Shown here: positions 23,601 through 35,571 of the stretch, piece after piece
How the letters are laid out: each line of letters opens with the position of its first letter
Numbering within the stretch: position 1 is the first letter of the stretch
Position numbers and translations under genes: made by a program
NCBI RefSeq assembly: GCF_030272615.1
Contig: NC_081406.1
Location: forward strand, 115,165,783 to 115,229,782
DNA length: 64,000 bases
Direction of reading: 5' to 3'
Source of the DNA: Cryptomeria japonica
Lineage: Eukaryota > Streptophyta > Pinopsida > Cupressales > Cupressaceae
Notes under the pieces: generated by a model
Seen by the model: the letters and a program-made list of their open reading frames with translations, nothing else
The model's database searches: none
Told to the model about the DNA's origin: nothing

Positions 23601-24159
23601 GAAATAATGCTCACACTTCTAGAAATTATCCATGACACTAGATGAGTTGATCTATGCATCTCCTGGCATGGATAATACATCTCTCATTTCCCAAATGCAA
23701 GGTATGTCGATGCAACAAGAGGTAGAGATAGCCCCAGAGCACGCATTATTATCTTGGATGGAGGATTAAGATGTCGTACTCACCAATGGCACAACTACCT
23801 CAAGGGAAGGGTCCCCCCTCATGCAATCAGATTATAACCTCCACTTGAAAAGGCACTTCACTGGGGAAAACACAAATGCACCAGGAAGAATGTCTGCAGA
23901 TAAAGTTCCTGAACAACCCGCAGTTGCTTCGATGTACCCAAGGAAGGATTTTATCCCCTATAAACCAAGAGAGCCAAAAGCATTGGTGCCAAAAATACTA
24001 GACATGGTGGAACAACAGAAGAAAGCTCCGACCAACATCTCCTTATGGGATCTCCTCAGTATCCCAAAGAAAAAGAATTGACTGAAAGAGGCCCTGTTCG
24101 ACATCGAGAAAACTGCAAGCTGAAATGCCACCAAAGCTCCGCAGATCAACAAAGAAAGG

Positions 24160-24530
24160 TTTCAACCCTCTATGGATAGATCATGCCCTCCAGCCATGTT
24201 AACTAATGAAGCCACACCTCCCAAGTCTCAAATGGAAGGTAAGAACAAACCAAATCCTTTCTACCTAACCCTCATAGTCGGGGATAAACTCTTACATAAT
24301 TCTATTATAGATTATGGCCCCAACACCATCGTCATGCCTAAGCAAATTATTGAGGTATTGAATATCAAATACGAGCCTTTAAATAGGGGTGTTATGTAGT
24401 TAGATTGGAATAAAGTCTAGACCATAGGGCTTATCAATAACCTTCTGCTGACATTATTCACATGTCCTAGTATTACCGTGCCCCAAGAAGTGGTAGTCAT
24501 CGACATCTCGCCTCTTTTTGGGCTCTGCCT
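24160..24530 (+). pseudogene. Gypsy A aspartic protease remnant
   Basis: The segment reads NPFYLTLIVGDKLLHNSIID followed by YGPNTIVMPKQ, the pattern of gypsy proteases in which the active site is DSGA. Here the triad reads D-Y-G, so the catalytic Ser/Thr position is lost. It is followed by the expected IIEVLNIKYEP. A TAG at 24397-24399 and further stops break it. Confidence 0.7.
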
Positions 24531-24869
24531 TTCCTGAGATTTTACTGCCAAAATATGAGGCTACTTGTCCTTAGACTGGTCCCACCTTATCCTCCACACT
24601 TAGCATGGTGCCAAACTTAAAATCCTTTCAGAAACCCTTCACATTGAACACGTAGTAGATTAGGCCATGCTCAATTTTGAACCCACTCACACTTGCATCT
24701 CAAATGAAGAAAGGAAAACCGTAGAGCTCCTGGAGGATGAAAAAGTGACCAGGGATATTCCACCCGATTAGGAGATTTTCCTAAATGAATTCATAGACTC
24801 TGATCCATACTCCAACTACCATTCCACCGACCTAGGTACTTACTGCACTTTTGATGAAAACTAGGTCAT

Positions 24870-25330
24870 CTTGAAACATATCAAGGAACCATTTTCTGAA
24901 GAGGAGTTGTCCTCCGCACTCTGGACCCTGCACTTCGATGGTGCGAGATGCAAAGTAGGTTCAGGAGCTAGGATTTACCTCACTACACCCTCAAGTGGAT
25001 GGATTTTGAAGTCTTTTTGTCTACAATTTGCATGCTCAAACAATGAAGCAGAGTATGAAGGACTGATCCAGGGTTTGAGCTTGGCAGAGAGGATGGGTAT
25101 CAAAAAATTGAGTTTTGGGTGATTCTGAGTGAGTGGTACACTAGGTCTGAGGAATCTCTAGCACCAAACATGTCCACATGAGGTCCTACTATCACAGAAC
25201 ATGGGATCTGATTGAAAGCTTCGATGCTTTCAATATCCAGAGAGTTCCTCGAAAAACAAATGCTGCGACTAACCAGATGGCCCCATTGGATCGCAATTTG
25301 ACCCTATTGCGGACTTGCTCGCCAATTCCC
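24870..25330 (+). pseudogene. RNase H-like domain between protease and RT of gypsy A
   Basis: The sequence has LHFDGARCKVGSGA (first Asp), CSNNEAEYEGLIQGLSLAE (Glu) and a degenerate continuation. After a frame change near 25120 comes HMRSYYHRTWDLIESFDAFN and then RVPRKTNAATNQMA, which matches the final helix region (normally R...NxxAD). This is the archaeal-type RNase H pattern seen as the second RNase H of Tat elements. Its position upstream of RT, with contiguous sequence on both sides, is unusual. Confidence 0.75.
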
Positions 25331-25599
25331 AAATGGTCTGTGTGGTTGTTTGGCCAGATATTCTTGATAACAACACTCACTGGAAAGTCTTTGAAAGTGA
25401 TGAGCAGATTGCCCTATTCATTCAAAACTCAGGGGAGTTTGTAGCTCAACTACAACCTAAGGTGAAAGAGGCTTATGGGGACCAAATCATCTAGTTGAGA
25501 TCCAACAAGCTTCCTAACGAGTTGATCACCCTAGAAAACTTGTTCAACCATGATGACTCTAGAAATGATAAGTGAAAGCTTATAGCCAATAAAGGAGAC

Positions 25600-26551
25600 T
25601 ATACTAAAATGTCGGTAGGAGGTCAAAGAATGCTCAAAGTCAGAAAGAAGGTTCCTCCAAAGGATCGAAAAAGATTGACCCAATATTGTGATGAATATAT
25701 GGGTGTACTGGTGTGGTCCTATGAAGATTTGAAAGGTTACAATCCCAACATCATTCATCACACCATCGAGCTCACCGATTGAGCCAAACCGGTCTGACAA
25801 AAGAAGAGACCGGTCAATCTGAAGATCGAATCCCTCATGGCCCAAGAGTTGAAAAATATGATAGAATATAGAATCATCTACCCCATCAAGCACAGTACCT
25901 AGGTATCGAACCTCATGCCAATCAAGAAAAAGAACGGAGACATCTGGCTTCACGTGGACTTTAGAGACTTAAACCAAGCGTCTTTAAAAGATTGCTACCC
26001 TTTTCCATCAATGGAACAATTGTTAAGCATGGTGGTGGGGTCAAAAATGTTCTCCATACTAGATGGTTTCTCGGGTTATAATCAAGTCTTGGTGAAGTTG
26101 GAGGATCAACAAAAGATGACCTTCACAAACAAATGAGGAACATTCGCCTATCAAAAAATGCCTTTTGGGTTGTCAAATGTCAACATGACATTTCAAAGAG
26201 CTATGGACTTGGCCTTCAAGGAGCTCATCAACAAGATCATCCTCATATATTTGGATGACTTAACGGTGTTTTCAAAGCATAAAGAAGATCATTTTAATCA
26301 TCACGAGCTGGTGTTCCAAAAATGTCTAGAATTTGGGATCTCTTTAATTCCAAAAAAATGTATCTTCCATGTCCCTAAAAGGAAACTACTAGGACATATA
26401 GTGTCAAAGGAAGGGGTCTCCATCAACCCTAATCAAGTTAAAGCAATAAAAGAGCTTACCCTCCCTGTCCATATAAAGGGTGTCCAGTCCTTCTTGGGAA
26501 ATATTAACTTTGTTAGCCGCTTTATTTCCGATTTTGCAGGAATGGTAAGAC
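25600..26551 (+). pseudogene. Gypsy A reverse transcriptase, cut by copia B
   Basis: RT motifs are readable: IKKKNGDIWLHVDFRDLNQA (25918-25977), SMEQLLSMVVGSKMFSILDG with FSGYNQ, KMPFGLSNVNMTFQRAMD and YLDD in ILIYLDDLTVFSKH (26245-26280). The LLGHIVSKEGVSINPNQVKA and GNINFVSRFI segments follow. One stop is at 26134-26136 and others lie upstream of 25915. The frame is cut at 26551 by the copia B insertion, downstream of the catalytic region. The YLDD catalytic box is intact. Confidence 0.88.
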
Positions 26552-26556
26552 CTATC

Positions 26557-26626
26557 TATTGGCATTTTGATGATGTTTAGTTGTGATTGTCATTGATGGA
26601 CACACACTTATTTTGTCATTGATTGT
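26557..26626 (+). repeat. Copia B 5' LTR, first 70 bp before the gypsy C insertion
   Basis: TATTGGCATTTTGATGATG onward matches the 3' LTR start at 58815 almost perfectly for 70 bp, then stops at the gypsy C target ATTGT (26622-26626). The start TG has become TA. Confidence 0.92.
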
Positions 26627-28415
26627 TGTAGATGTATAAAAATGATCATATTCCTAAATGAATATTTAATGTTCATTTTATTCTCATTCCTCTATTTTAG
26701 TTAAATATAATTTAATTAAATCAACACATTCTTCTATTTAATTAAATAAATTATTCAATTTATTTATTTAAATTCACTTAAGCCATTTATATCATTTGAT
26801 TCAATAAATCATTTTATTTAATTAAACCCCTTCTCTCTACTTTTAATTAAATTTACATTTAATTAAATAGTTTACCCCAATTAAATAAATCTAATTTATT
26901 TAAATCTCCAACTTGCGACCAAATTGAAATAAAGCAATTTATTTTAATTAATCCTTTATCCTCCACCCACTTGTATTTTCCTACAAATGCAAGTTGCACA
27001 ACTATTTTAAATAAATAAATAATTTATTTAAAATCCTATTTATCCTCACCCACTTGAAACCTTTAATGGTTTCCCTTAAAGTCTTCAAACTTAATGGCTT
27101 CTTTCTAGAGTCTTCTTAAGCCTTTAATGGTTTCTCTCAAAGTCTTCAAGCATTTAAAGCTTTATCTTCTTTTTTCTCATGTAAATAAATTAAGATTTAT
27201 TTAAATCCAAAATTCACATTCACATTTAAATAAATTAATATTTATTTAAATATTTATCCAAATGCAAATTACACCATTTAATTGAAATAAATGATTGTAT
27301 TTTAATCCCAAAATTCCTCCCACTTGCATTCTCCTACAAAATCTACTTGCATGCCTAAATCCCTTCTAGATTCTGCTAACTCCTTCTAATTAACCTAGTC
27401 CTATCCTAATCATTGTCACATTCCTAAATAAAAGGAAGTCACTTCTCAAAAACCTCCAAAGTCTTCAATAACCATTAAAGGCTTTATGTCTTCAAATGGT
27501 TAACCTCTAAAGTCTTCCAAACCATTAAAGGCTCTTACATAACCATTTATGGTTAACTCACCTTTTACCTTTGGTTAGATACTTTCCTCTAACTTAACCA
27601 TCCTTTTGACTCATGGGTCTCTTCAAATCATTTATTTATTTGACTAAGGTAGCCATTTAACCCTTGCACATTCATTTATCCCTTGGATAAAAGGAATATC
27701 CATTAACCTAACCCTAACCCAACCCCCTAGGGTAACCATCATGTCCCCTCAAGCATTTAATGCATCCTACCTCTCCTCTCAAGTAGTCTTATGTTGACAA
27801 TTGTCACCATTTCATTGGTGAAAATTGCAAACATGGATTCATAACTTTCAATCCTGACCCTTGATAACTCCTCCAATATTGACCCTCCATTGCCCTATTT
27901 TCACTATAAATAGAGCTCTCCTTCCTCCATTTCAAAGATCATCCAAGCTTTTAGTATCTCATTTATGCTCAATTTTATCAATACATTTAGCCTCTCTTTG
28001 CAATATGAATTAATCTAATATAGCATTTTAGAATATTTCCTTTATCATTAGCTTAAACCATTAACTAGTATATCATGTTAGGATAGTATTTATATAACCT
28101 TGTCATCTTATAATCTAGTTTAAACTCATTTGTAGAATCATGCATAAATAGGATGCATTCATTTTAAAATCAATCAAAAGCATCCCTCATTTTTGCATTA
28201 GTCATCCCTAAGTCACTTTGCTCAGTGATCTGAGAGCAAAGGCATTGGCTTGAGGGACCTTTTGAGATAGAGAACCATGGAACCTACCTTGGGAAGTTGA
28301 GTCATTCTTCATGACTCCATAACTTGCACCAAGAAGTCCTATGGGTGTGTGGACAAGCCTCTTTGAACATAATTTTCACATTTTAAGTTTCATCGCCTTG
28401 CTTTTCTCGCATATA
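26627..28415 (+). repeat. Gypsy C 5' LTR (1789 bp)
   Basis: It runs from TGTAGATGTATAAAAATG to TTTTCTCGCATATA and matches 50589-52378 with about 4% difference over the first 185 bp by eye. It is AT-rich, with many TTAATTAAAT and ATTTATTTAAA segments, and carries both CCTTTAATGGTT (about 27061 and 27120) and its inverse AACCATTAAAGG (about 27470 and 27520). Confidence 0.95.
27905..27913 (+). promoter_or_regulatory. TATA box of gypsy C 5' LTR
   Basis: TATAAATAG followed by AGCTCTCCTTCC is a canonical plant TATA context. It is conserved at 51867-51875 in the 3' LTR. Transcription would start near 27940. Confidence 0.75.
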
Positions 28416-28419
28416 TTTC

Positions 28420-28437
28420 TAGCACCCACCATGGGGC
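28420..28437 (+). promoter_or_regulatory. Primer-binding site of gypsy C (tRNA-Lys-like)
   Basis: TAGCACCCACCATGGGGC lies four bases after the 5' LTR. It differs at four positions, three of them G-to-A, from the Lys-tRNA-complementary TGGCGCCCAACGTGGGGC. The tRNA assignment is from general knowledge and is tentative. Confidence 0.6.
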
Positions 28438-28504
28438 TATACCCTATTAATCAAATTGGTTTTTGAATCTAACCACTTTTGTAGGTATGCAGGAAACAAG
28501 AATC

Positions 28505-28758
28505 AGCGTGTAGGGAACATCCCTTAGCGCCTCTGGTTTACATTATAGTGCATCCAACTCACTGTTTAGCATGTGGGATTTATTTCCTAGCATGTACAGA
28601 CCATCACTTAGCGCATAGCCTTTTTAACATTTTTCCTGTAGGTCTCGGTGCGGGAACATAACAGAGCAGTGCATTTGGAAAACATTTCAGTGCATCAGGT
28701 CTGTCCGATAGCACATCCATGTTATCTTGTAGCGTGTACAACCTTTTCTGTAGCGCAT
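28505..28758 (+). repeat. Degenerate octamer array TAGYGCAT, first block
   Basis: About eleven copies at 15-40 bp spacing include TAGTGCAT 28546, TAGCATGT 28567 and 28588, TAGCGCAT 28609, CAGTGCAT 28667 and 28688, TAGCACAT 28709, TAGCGTGT 28730 and TAGCGCAT 28751. The bases between copies are not conserved. Confidence 0.7.
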
Positions 28759-30273
28759 CACAGACAGAAAATAAAAATCAAATTCTAACCGAGCTTAAAA
28801 TTAGACTTGTAGAAGTCCACAAAATCCAAGATTTTTCTAACTGTTTTGATTGGTATTTTGTAGAATTTTGACAATTTCTTACAGGTGGAGCTTAGTTTTA
28901 TTTTTATAATTAAAAATAGTTTAAATTTTTACTAACTTAGTTAAGTTAGTTAAAATATAGAGTTTTTAATTTTTTTTGGATAAAATTGAACTCACCTTAA
29001 TTTGGGCTATAAAAAGAACCACAAAAACAATTTTTCTTGCTTTTTCTAGGAGAAAATTTTTCACTTTGGGCTCTAAAAAGAACAAGGTAATCTTTCCATT
29101 TCTACAAACAAAAAGCTTTTAAAAAATAACCTCACCATCCTTTGGTGCATAAAAGGAACAATTTTAAATTTTTTCAAGGAAAAATAACCACACTTTAAAA
29201 TTTTGTTCACAATTAAAGAGGGAATATCTTCCCCTTTTGATTGATTTCTTTTGTTGACCAAACATCAAAGTTTTGCTTTGTTGACTAGGTTCTTTTCCTA
29301 GATTAGAAAATCATTGCTTTGAAGGGATAAAATAAACACCATGTTTTTGTGTAGCAACATCTCCATATAGATTTTAAATCATTGCAATGAAGGGTTAAAA
29401 AGAACACTTGTTTTCTTTGCTACAAAAGTGGAAGGAATATGCTCTCCCCTTACCTGGGTGATCAAAAATCTAGACCACTCTTACGCTTTTAGTGTTTATT
29501 CCATTAAATTCTTTAGCAGGCATGCCTTCTCAAGGGGTTGAAAAACTCTTAAAGCCATTCTTTGGCTAGTGTGAAGGGAATGACCTAAGTGGGGAACGGC
29601 TTTGAAGCCAAGTGTTCCAACCCACTATAATCAAAAGTGGAGGTTGACAAAAGTCCCTTCAATAGTTTTTCTCAGTGATTAGTCTTCCCCCAGTATCCTT
29701 GAGATACATAAAGTCTTTGTTCTAAAGGTTGGGAAGCCTCCCAAGGGAGTTTATCACTGAAGACCGAACATGAAGATTGACTATGAACTTTAGTATAGAA
29801 ACTTTGAGCTGAGTCAGTATCCAAACATTTGTAATATTATAGTGCAAGGGTGGGGAAGAATCTGTCCCCAAGATCACTCACCATATATCTCCCAAGATAA
29901 CTACTCAATTGTGAAGCAATTCACTTTGAGTTAATTTTTGGCAAAAGGCAAAAACATGGGCACCCCCTAGGGGGTGACACAGTTGTTTGAGCTGATGGAG
30001 TATCGAGACTAGTGGGCTATGATATTACTTATGACCCTTGAATAAAGAGTCTGACTGAATTATATGTTATTGTATCTAAACTTGTTAAAACATTGGGGAT
30101 TTGAACACATCCTCACAGAACATACACTCATTATTTAGAATAAGCAAAATGGTTTCTTCTTTTGTGTCGTGCTTTTAGTTGTTACTTCAGAAAATCATCC
30201 ATCATCATTGAAAACTAAAAACAACGTTCCAAACTTTGCAGAAAAACAACCAAGTCAAACTATCAGGGCAGTT

Positions 30274-30635
30274 TAGTGCATAAGAGCAACTTCTTAGCAC
30301 ATGTAAACCATCCTTTAGTGCATTCGACCTTCACCTTAGCGCATTAAGTCTTAACATTGGCTCTTCATAGAAATCCAAAATTAGCAGTTTAAAGTAGCAC
30401 CTTTTCCAAATAGTCTAGTGCATTGAAGCATCAATTTAGCATGTGGAGACCAAATATTATTGCAGAGACCAATAGTTAGCACATTAGCAACCCATATTAG
30501 CGCATAAACTTTTAGACCAAAACAAAATCAAAACAAACTAGTTAGCGCATCACAGGGGACAACGTAGTGCGTAGGGTCTTTTCTCTAGCACATTGAGGAA
30601 ATTTTGTAGCTTATTGGGTTTTGGTCCTAGCACGT
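30274..30635 (+). repeat. Degenerate octamer array TAGYGCAT, second block
   Basis: About fifteen copies are present, among them TAGTGCAT 30274, 30317 and 30416, TAGCGCAT 30338, 30498 and 30543, TAGCACAT 30477 and 30586, TAGTGCGT 30565 and TAGCACGT 30628, all in the same orientation as the first block. Confidence 0.7.
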
Positions 30636-31496
30636 GGCAAAAACTAATAAAACAGGGGGCAAAATAGAGGCTATTTTTGAAAAATTTGGAAACCATTTAG
30701 GGAGTTTTCCTTCCTCAGCTTGAACTTCATCAAACAGAGAATCAAAACAAAGTATCAAAACCTATTCTCAAAGAAAGTTCTCCATAAAACAAAGTTGTCA
30801 AAATCTGAAAACTAGTCGCAAGATAAAACACATTTCTCCTATCAAAATTAGGAAACCTCATCACAAGCATCAACAGGTCCTTCAATCAAAAGGGATTTCT
30901 ATCCAAAAACATACTTGTTTTAAACTCCAAGTTGTCAAATCGAGTTTCCATATCAGGAAAGCTCTTATTCAACATCCTTTGTCGTGAGGGGGCATCTAAA
31001 CCTTCATTTGATAAAGTAAAACTTGTGTTTCCAAACAAGATAACTAAATCCAAAACAAATCAAAAGAAAACATTGATCACTTGTGCATGACTGATCCTCA
31101 TATTCTAAGAAGAAAGAGTATTTATCATAACACTAAGTTGAGGAAACAACAACCCAGTTCTCTGAAACTTGCCAAATGGAATAAATTTTTATACATCAAT
31201 CACCAACTCTTCAAATCTCATCGAACATTCCTTCATCATATCCGCTTATACCTTCAAAACAAAACCAACAAATTTGACAAGGAGCCATTAAGGAGTAGAG
31301 CATTCTGTCAAAAATCAGCATTTAGTCAACACCTAAATCAAGGAGGAAAGATCAATCCAACTTTCTTTCCCGAAGAGTGCATCACTTACAATATACCGTG
31401 ATTTGAACCACTAACTTCTGAACAAAACATCGAAGAAGAGTTTGCTCCTTTTGTCACATAAAGCTTCTACTAGATGCTCGTTGTTACTCACTCTCA

Positions 31497-33653
31497 ATGA
31501 AACAAAGGGCAACAGAGCTAGAGTTCAGCATGGAGCGAAGATTATCAAATCCTTTCGACTTCCCAAATCTAGAAGATATGGAGATCACTGAAGAACTCCT
31601 TCAAGAATGCCAAGAAAGTGCCTCGTTCCAAAGACTCATGGAGGCTGAAAAAGAAAAATATCTACTCATGCTCATGAGCAAAGGAGTTAGGATTCCAGAA
31701 GACTTTGATTCCAGCACCTTTAGAATGAGGTCTAACCTCTAGACTTATCAAGAATAACAAAGAGAAGAAGACCCAAGTTACACTAAGTGAAACATAACTG
31801 AGAAAAACATACCAAAGCAGAATATACCTGAGCAAAACATCCCAGAGCAAAACATACCGCTACACATGCCATACCAATTTAGAACTAATAGAAGAGAAGA
31901 ACTCTTCCCTTGACAAATGAATGCACCCTTGGCTGCTCTTACATAGAAAATGCAAATGCTGCAAAGACAAATGAAAGACATGTAACAAGGATCAACAGTA
32001 TGGTATTCCTTAAATGAAATTTGTCCTTATCCTTTTGATAGATGGTTAAACATGGTACCTTTTCCCCCAAACTCAGATATTCCCAAATTTGATAAATGTG
32101 ATGGGAAAAGTGATCCTCATGATCATGTTTGGGAATTTTGTACCATGAGTCTTGAATTTGTTCATGATGACACCTATTTGATGAGGTTATTCCCAAGAAT
32201 CTTGGGAGGACAAACAATGGAATGGTTATCCAAAATCACACCTCCTGTCAGATCATTTGATGAATTAGTCAACAAATTCTTAACTCAATATTCCTACAAC
32301 ATTCAACATGTTGTCACTATACTAGATGTCTGTAACACCAAGCAGAAAAACAATGAAACATTCATGGTATTCCTTCAACGTTGGTGATGTATGGTTTCAA
32401 GATATCCTCGCGATGTACCCGAAAAAGAAAAAATGGAAATTTTCATTGACAACTTGAATAGTGAGATGAGTTACATACTCAAGCTACAATGCATACCATC
32501 TTTTCCCAAATTAATTGAAAATGGTATCCAAGTAGAGGAGGCATGTGTCAAGAAAGGAACATTGAAATTCTTCAAAGAAGGAACAAATTCATCAAACTAC
32601 AACAACTTAGACAAATCCAGGTTCTGGACCAGAAACAAAAACACTAGAAATGAAGGTGAAAACAAATCAAATGATAAAAAATCCAAGCAACCAGTGCTAG
32701 CATTATTAGGTAATCCTCAAGCTACAAAGAATCCAAAAGGTGCTAACCAAGGCACTAACACTTATGCACCATATACCAATCAAGATCAACTCAACACAAA
32801 CAACACCAACAATACCCAAAGCATTAACACCAATCGAGTACCTAATACAAATTCATGAGGTAACAACAATAACTTTCCAAAGTGCAATTACACACCACTA
32901 GGGCAATCATTAGAGTCAATATTTAGAGAACTCCTAGCAAACAAAATTATCTCCTTACCAGTGATCAACAACTTTGAGCCACAAATCAAACCACCCTTGT
33001 GGAATGACTCACACTTTTGTGATTTTCATCGCAACAAAGGTCATCAAACAAATGATTGCATGAGACTGAAAAACATTGTTCAAGACATGATTGATAGAGG
33101 CAATTTAACAGATGATGGTCTCAAGACAAACAGTGACCATGGAGCCTTTAAGAATCCTCTTCCAAACTACAACAAGGATGGAGCTTCAACCTCAAATGAT
33201 ACACATGGAGCTCGTATCAATCACATATACAATAACACCATCAATCATATATCAGTTGAAGATAATCAAGTAAATGTCATCACAATCAAAGACAAGCGTG
33301 AACATGAATCTGTTAACGTAACAACTAGAGCTCAAAAATATGTCTTGAAGGGGCATACATCAACAACAAACACCATACCCAAAATTCAATATGATCTGGT
33401 CAGTCAACTGTGTAAAACTCCTGCTCAAATATCTATACTGGAGTTGTTAAAACTTTCTCCAAAACACAAGGACATATTGGAGCAAGCATTATTAGAAACA
33501 AATGTACCTCAAGATCTGGATGCTGAAAAATTCCAAACCATGGTGGCTCACATGATAGGGCCTCATAACCTTACCTTCTCAGAGCATGATAATATCTCAC
33601 TAAGCCATCCACACAATAATCCACTCCATATTGAAGTCATGGTCTATAAACAC
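31497..33653 (+). pseudogene. Gypsy C gag, nonsense-broken
   Basis: One frame runs from about 31497 through gag and into protease, with stops at 31740-31742, 32385-32387, 32856-32858, 33654-33656 and several between 31743 and 32052. The capsid region has PKFDKCDGKSDPHDHVWEF (near 32085-32150), LMRLFPRILGGQTMEWLSKI and FDELVNKFLTQY. It is followed by an Asn-rich stretch near 32590-32860. A Cys/His knuckle CDFHRNKGHQTNDC lies near 33018-33060, the C-X2-H form typical of Tat and Athila gags. Gag would assemble the particle. No frameshift is evident. Confidence 0.85.
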
Positions 33654-34509
33654 TGAGTTAAATGAGTATTAATAGATGGAGGAGATGGACTCAATATTTG
33701 TACCTTGAAACTTATCTGTGCATTAGGCTTTTCTGAGGAGTCTATTGATCCATGCAAAATGATCACTATCAAAGCATATGATGATGAGGAAAGATCATCC
33801 AAAGGAACAGTAATGTTGCCAATTCAAGTAGGACCAATACAAAAGGACACTATGTGCCAAGTCTTAGACATAGACCTCACATATAATATCTTATTGGGTC
33901 AACCTTGGATACATGAAATGCAAGTAGTACCTTCCACTTATCATCAGTGTGTTAAATTCCCCTACAATGGACAGGAGATTTCTATATCAGCAAATCATAA
34001 CCCTTTTCAACATTGTAATGCTATGGGGGCAGCCCAAGACAGCCTGGTTCCACATAACAGAGAAAAACAAAATTCCTCAGCACCAGATCTTCAACAAGAA
34101 AAGTCTAAATCACTATCTATGGATTTCAAGCAAAAAATGAAAATCAAAGAGAAATGCATGGGTGAATACTCTTTGGAACCTTTGTGTTTAGCCAACTTAC
34201 CAGCATCACCTAAATCTCATGGATTACCTACAACATCAACACATCAAGCAACACGACCCATCACCAAGTTTGATGGAAAATTTATCCAACTAGACACTCT
34301 AGCACATGAATCAGAAGAAAAAGACATCCTTAGTTGGCTATACAAGGATGAGAATGGAAGTAGCTATACCAACAGACCTATATAGAAAAGGCAACTTGAT
34401 CATGCAACAAATGGGATACAATGGCAAAGGACCTATCGACAAACATCAGGAAGGTGTCACAGAACCTTTAGATCCTCCTTCACAATTTAGTAAAGACAAA
34501 ATAGGATTG
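33654..34509 (+). pseudogene. Gypsy C protease and G-patch-like segment, cut by copia D
   Basis: Protease is recognised from VLIDGGDGLNICTLKLI (near 33666-33715), where the plant gypsy form is IDGGS or IDGGA. It continues through KAYDDEERSSKGTVMLPIQV and NILLGQPWIHEM, the second catalytic-fold motif (near 33885-33915). The usual Asp is present and the triad reads D-G-G. Near 34340 the frame shifts by one and continues as LIMQQMGYNGKGPIDKHQ, a G-patch-like motif found between protease and RT in this lineage. The copia D insertion follows at 34510, and the frame resumes after it at 42203. Confidence 0.82.
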
Positions 34510-35316
34510 TGTTGGCATTTCAATAAGTTTGTTGGTATAAGGATATTGAGAAGGTTGTTGGAGATTATTGATATAACTGATAAAGGATAATTACTGTCTT
34601 AATAATATTATCTTATCATTGATGTTAAGAAATTGATTTTTTGTTTCAGTATGATGTTGTCATATCTTAAGAAGTATGTTTTGATGAGTATAAAGATGTC
34701 GGTAAGTGACACAGAATGAATGTGAAAATGAAGGGGACTAATAAGTTATTCAAATGGGAAACTATTACCAAGTTAGACAGTGATGATATTTTGATTGTTT
34801 TGATATCCTATATATGTGTATTCAAAGACTGAACAAGAAGGAGAAAATATTTCATGCAATAAAATGAATATAGGTTTAATACTATTCTATGTTACCGAGC
34901 AAGGAGGTAGTTGGTAAACACTAAGGTTATCGATATCGGTTAAAGAAGGCAGAATGTCTACTGAGTGAAGTTCAGTATTAACTGAGTAACAATTGAATAG
35001 TAATAGAACGCATTGGATGAATAAAAGCTTTATTAAATGAAGGATGTCAATGAGCTGGAGATGTGTAGATGATTTGTATATCATGCAAGAAGTTTGTTTA
35101 GGATCTACGACAATTAAAATACAAGAGTCAGATCTACAATGTAGATTGAATAGTCATAACCTAGCACAAGTACCAAGGAAGGAATACAAGTTCCAAGGCT
35201 AGGTAAAACATTTTTTAGATCAAAGGATTCAATGAACGTAGTCAAGTATGATGATCTAATGGCTAAGATTGATCATGGGAAATGTGATCAAGGAGATTAA
35301 GCGGTTAGGAATTGTT

Positions 35317-35324
35317 TATAAATA
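35317..35324 (+). promoter_or_regulatory. TATA box of copia D 5' LTR
   Basis: TATAAATA follows TTGTT and is conserved at 41476-41483 in the 3' LTR. It places the hairpin array in the transcript leader. Confidence 0.65.
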
Positions 35325-35571
35325 AGGAATTGTTGATGAACAATGAATGCAAGTAAATAGAAGAACAGTGATGCTACTATAGTGATCACTAAGCACAGAA
35401 GATTGAAGATCTGATTGATAAACAGATTGAGAAGGCCAACAAGGAGAAAGATAAGTTGTATGACAAGATTATCTTGAGTACATTGAGCACATAGAATCTG
35501 CTTTAGTATTTCAGATGTGAAGTTGCAGATATATTTTATTACTGTTATTTATTCTGTAAGTGATAGGAAAT

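Larger units (their letters stand above)
28438..31496 (+). other. Gypsy C leader with octamer arrays
   Basis: There are about 3 kb without a supported gene between the PBS and gag. Two arrays of degenerate TAGYGCAT octamers lie at 28505-28758 and 30274-30635. Between them are loose repeats of GGGCTATAAAAAGAAC type (29006, 29064, 29140, 29320 and 29390). An ORF at 31081-31401 shows no family motif; it may be the extreme 5' part of gag or chance. Confidence 0.6.

Noticed and set aside
27700-27735. Telomere-like CCTAACCCTAACCC in gypsy C LTR (and at about 51665)
   Set aside because: Only about two units, present identically in both LTRs, so it is LTR sequence and not an interstitial telomere.
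28505-30635. Regularly spaced octamers resembling a CRISPR-like array
   Set aside because: Repeats are 8 bp, degenerate and irregularly spaced in plant retrotransposon DNA; no CRISPR features.
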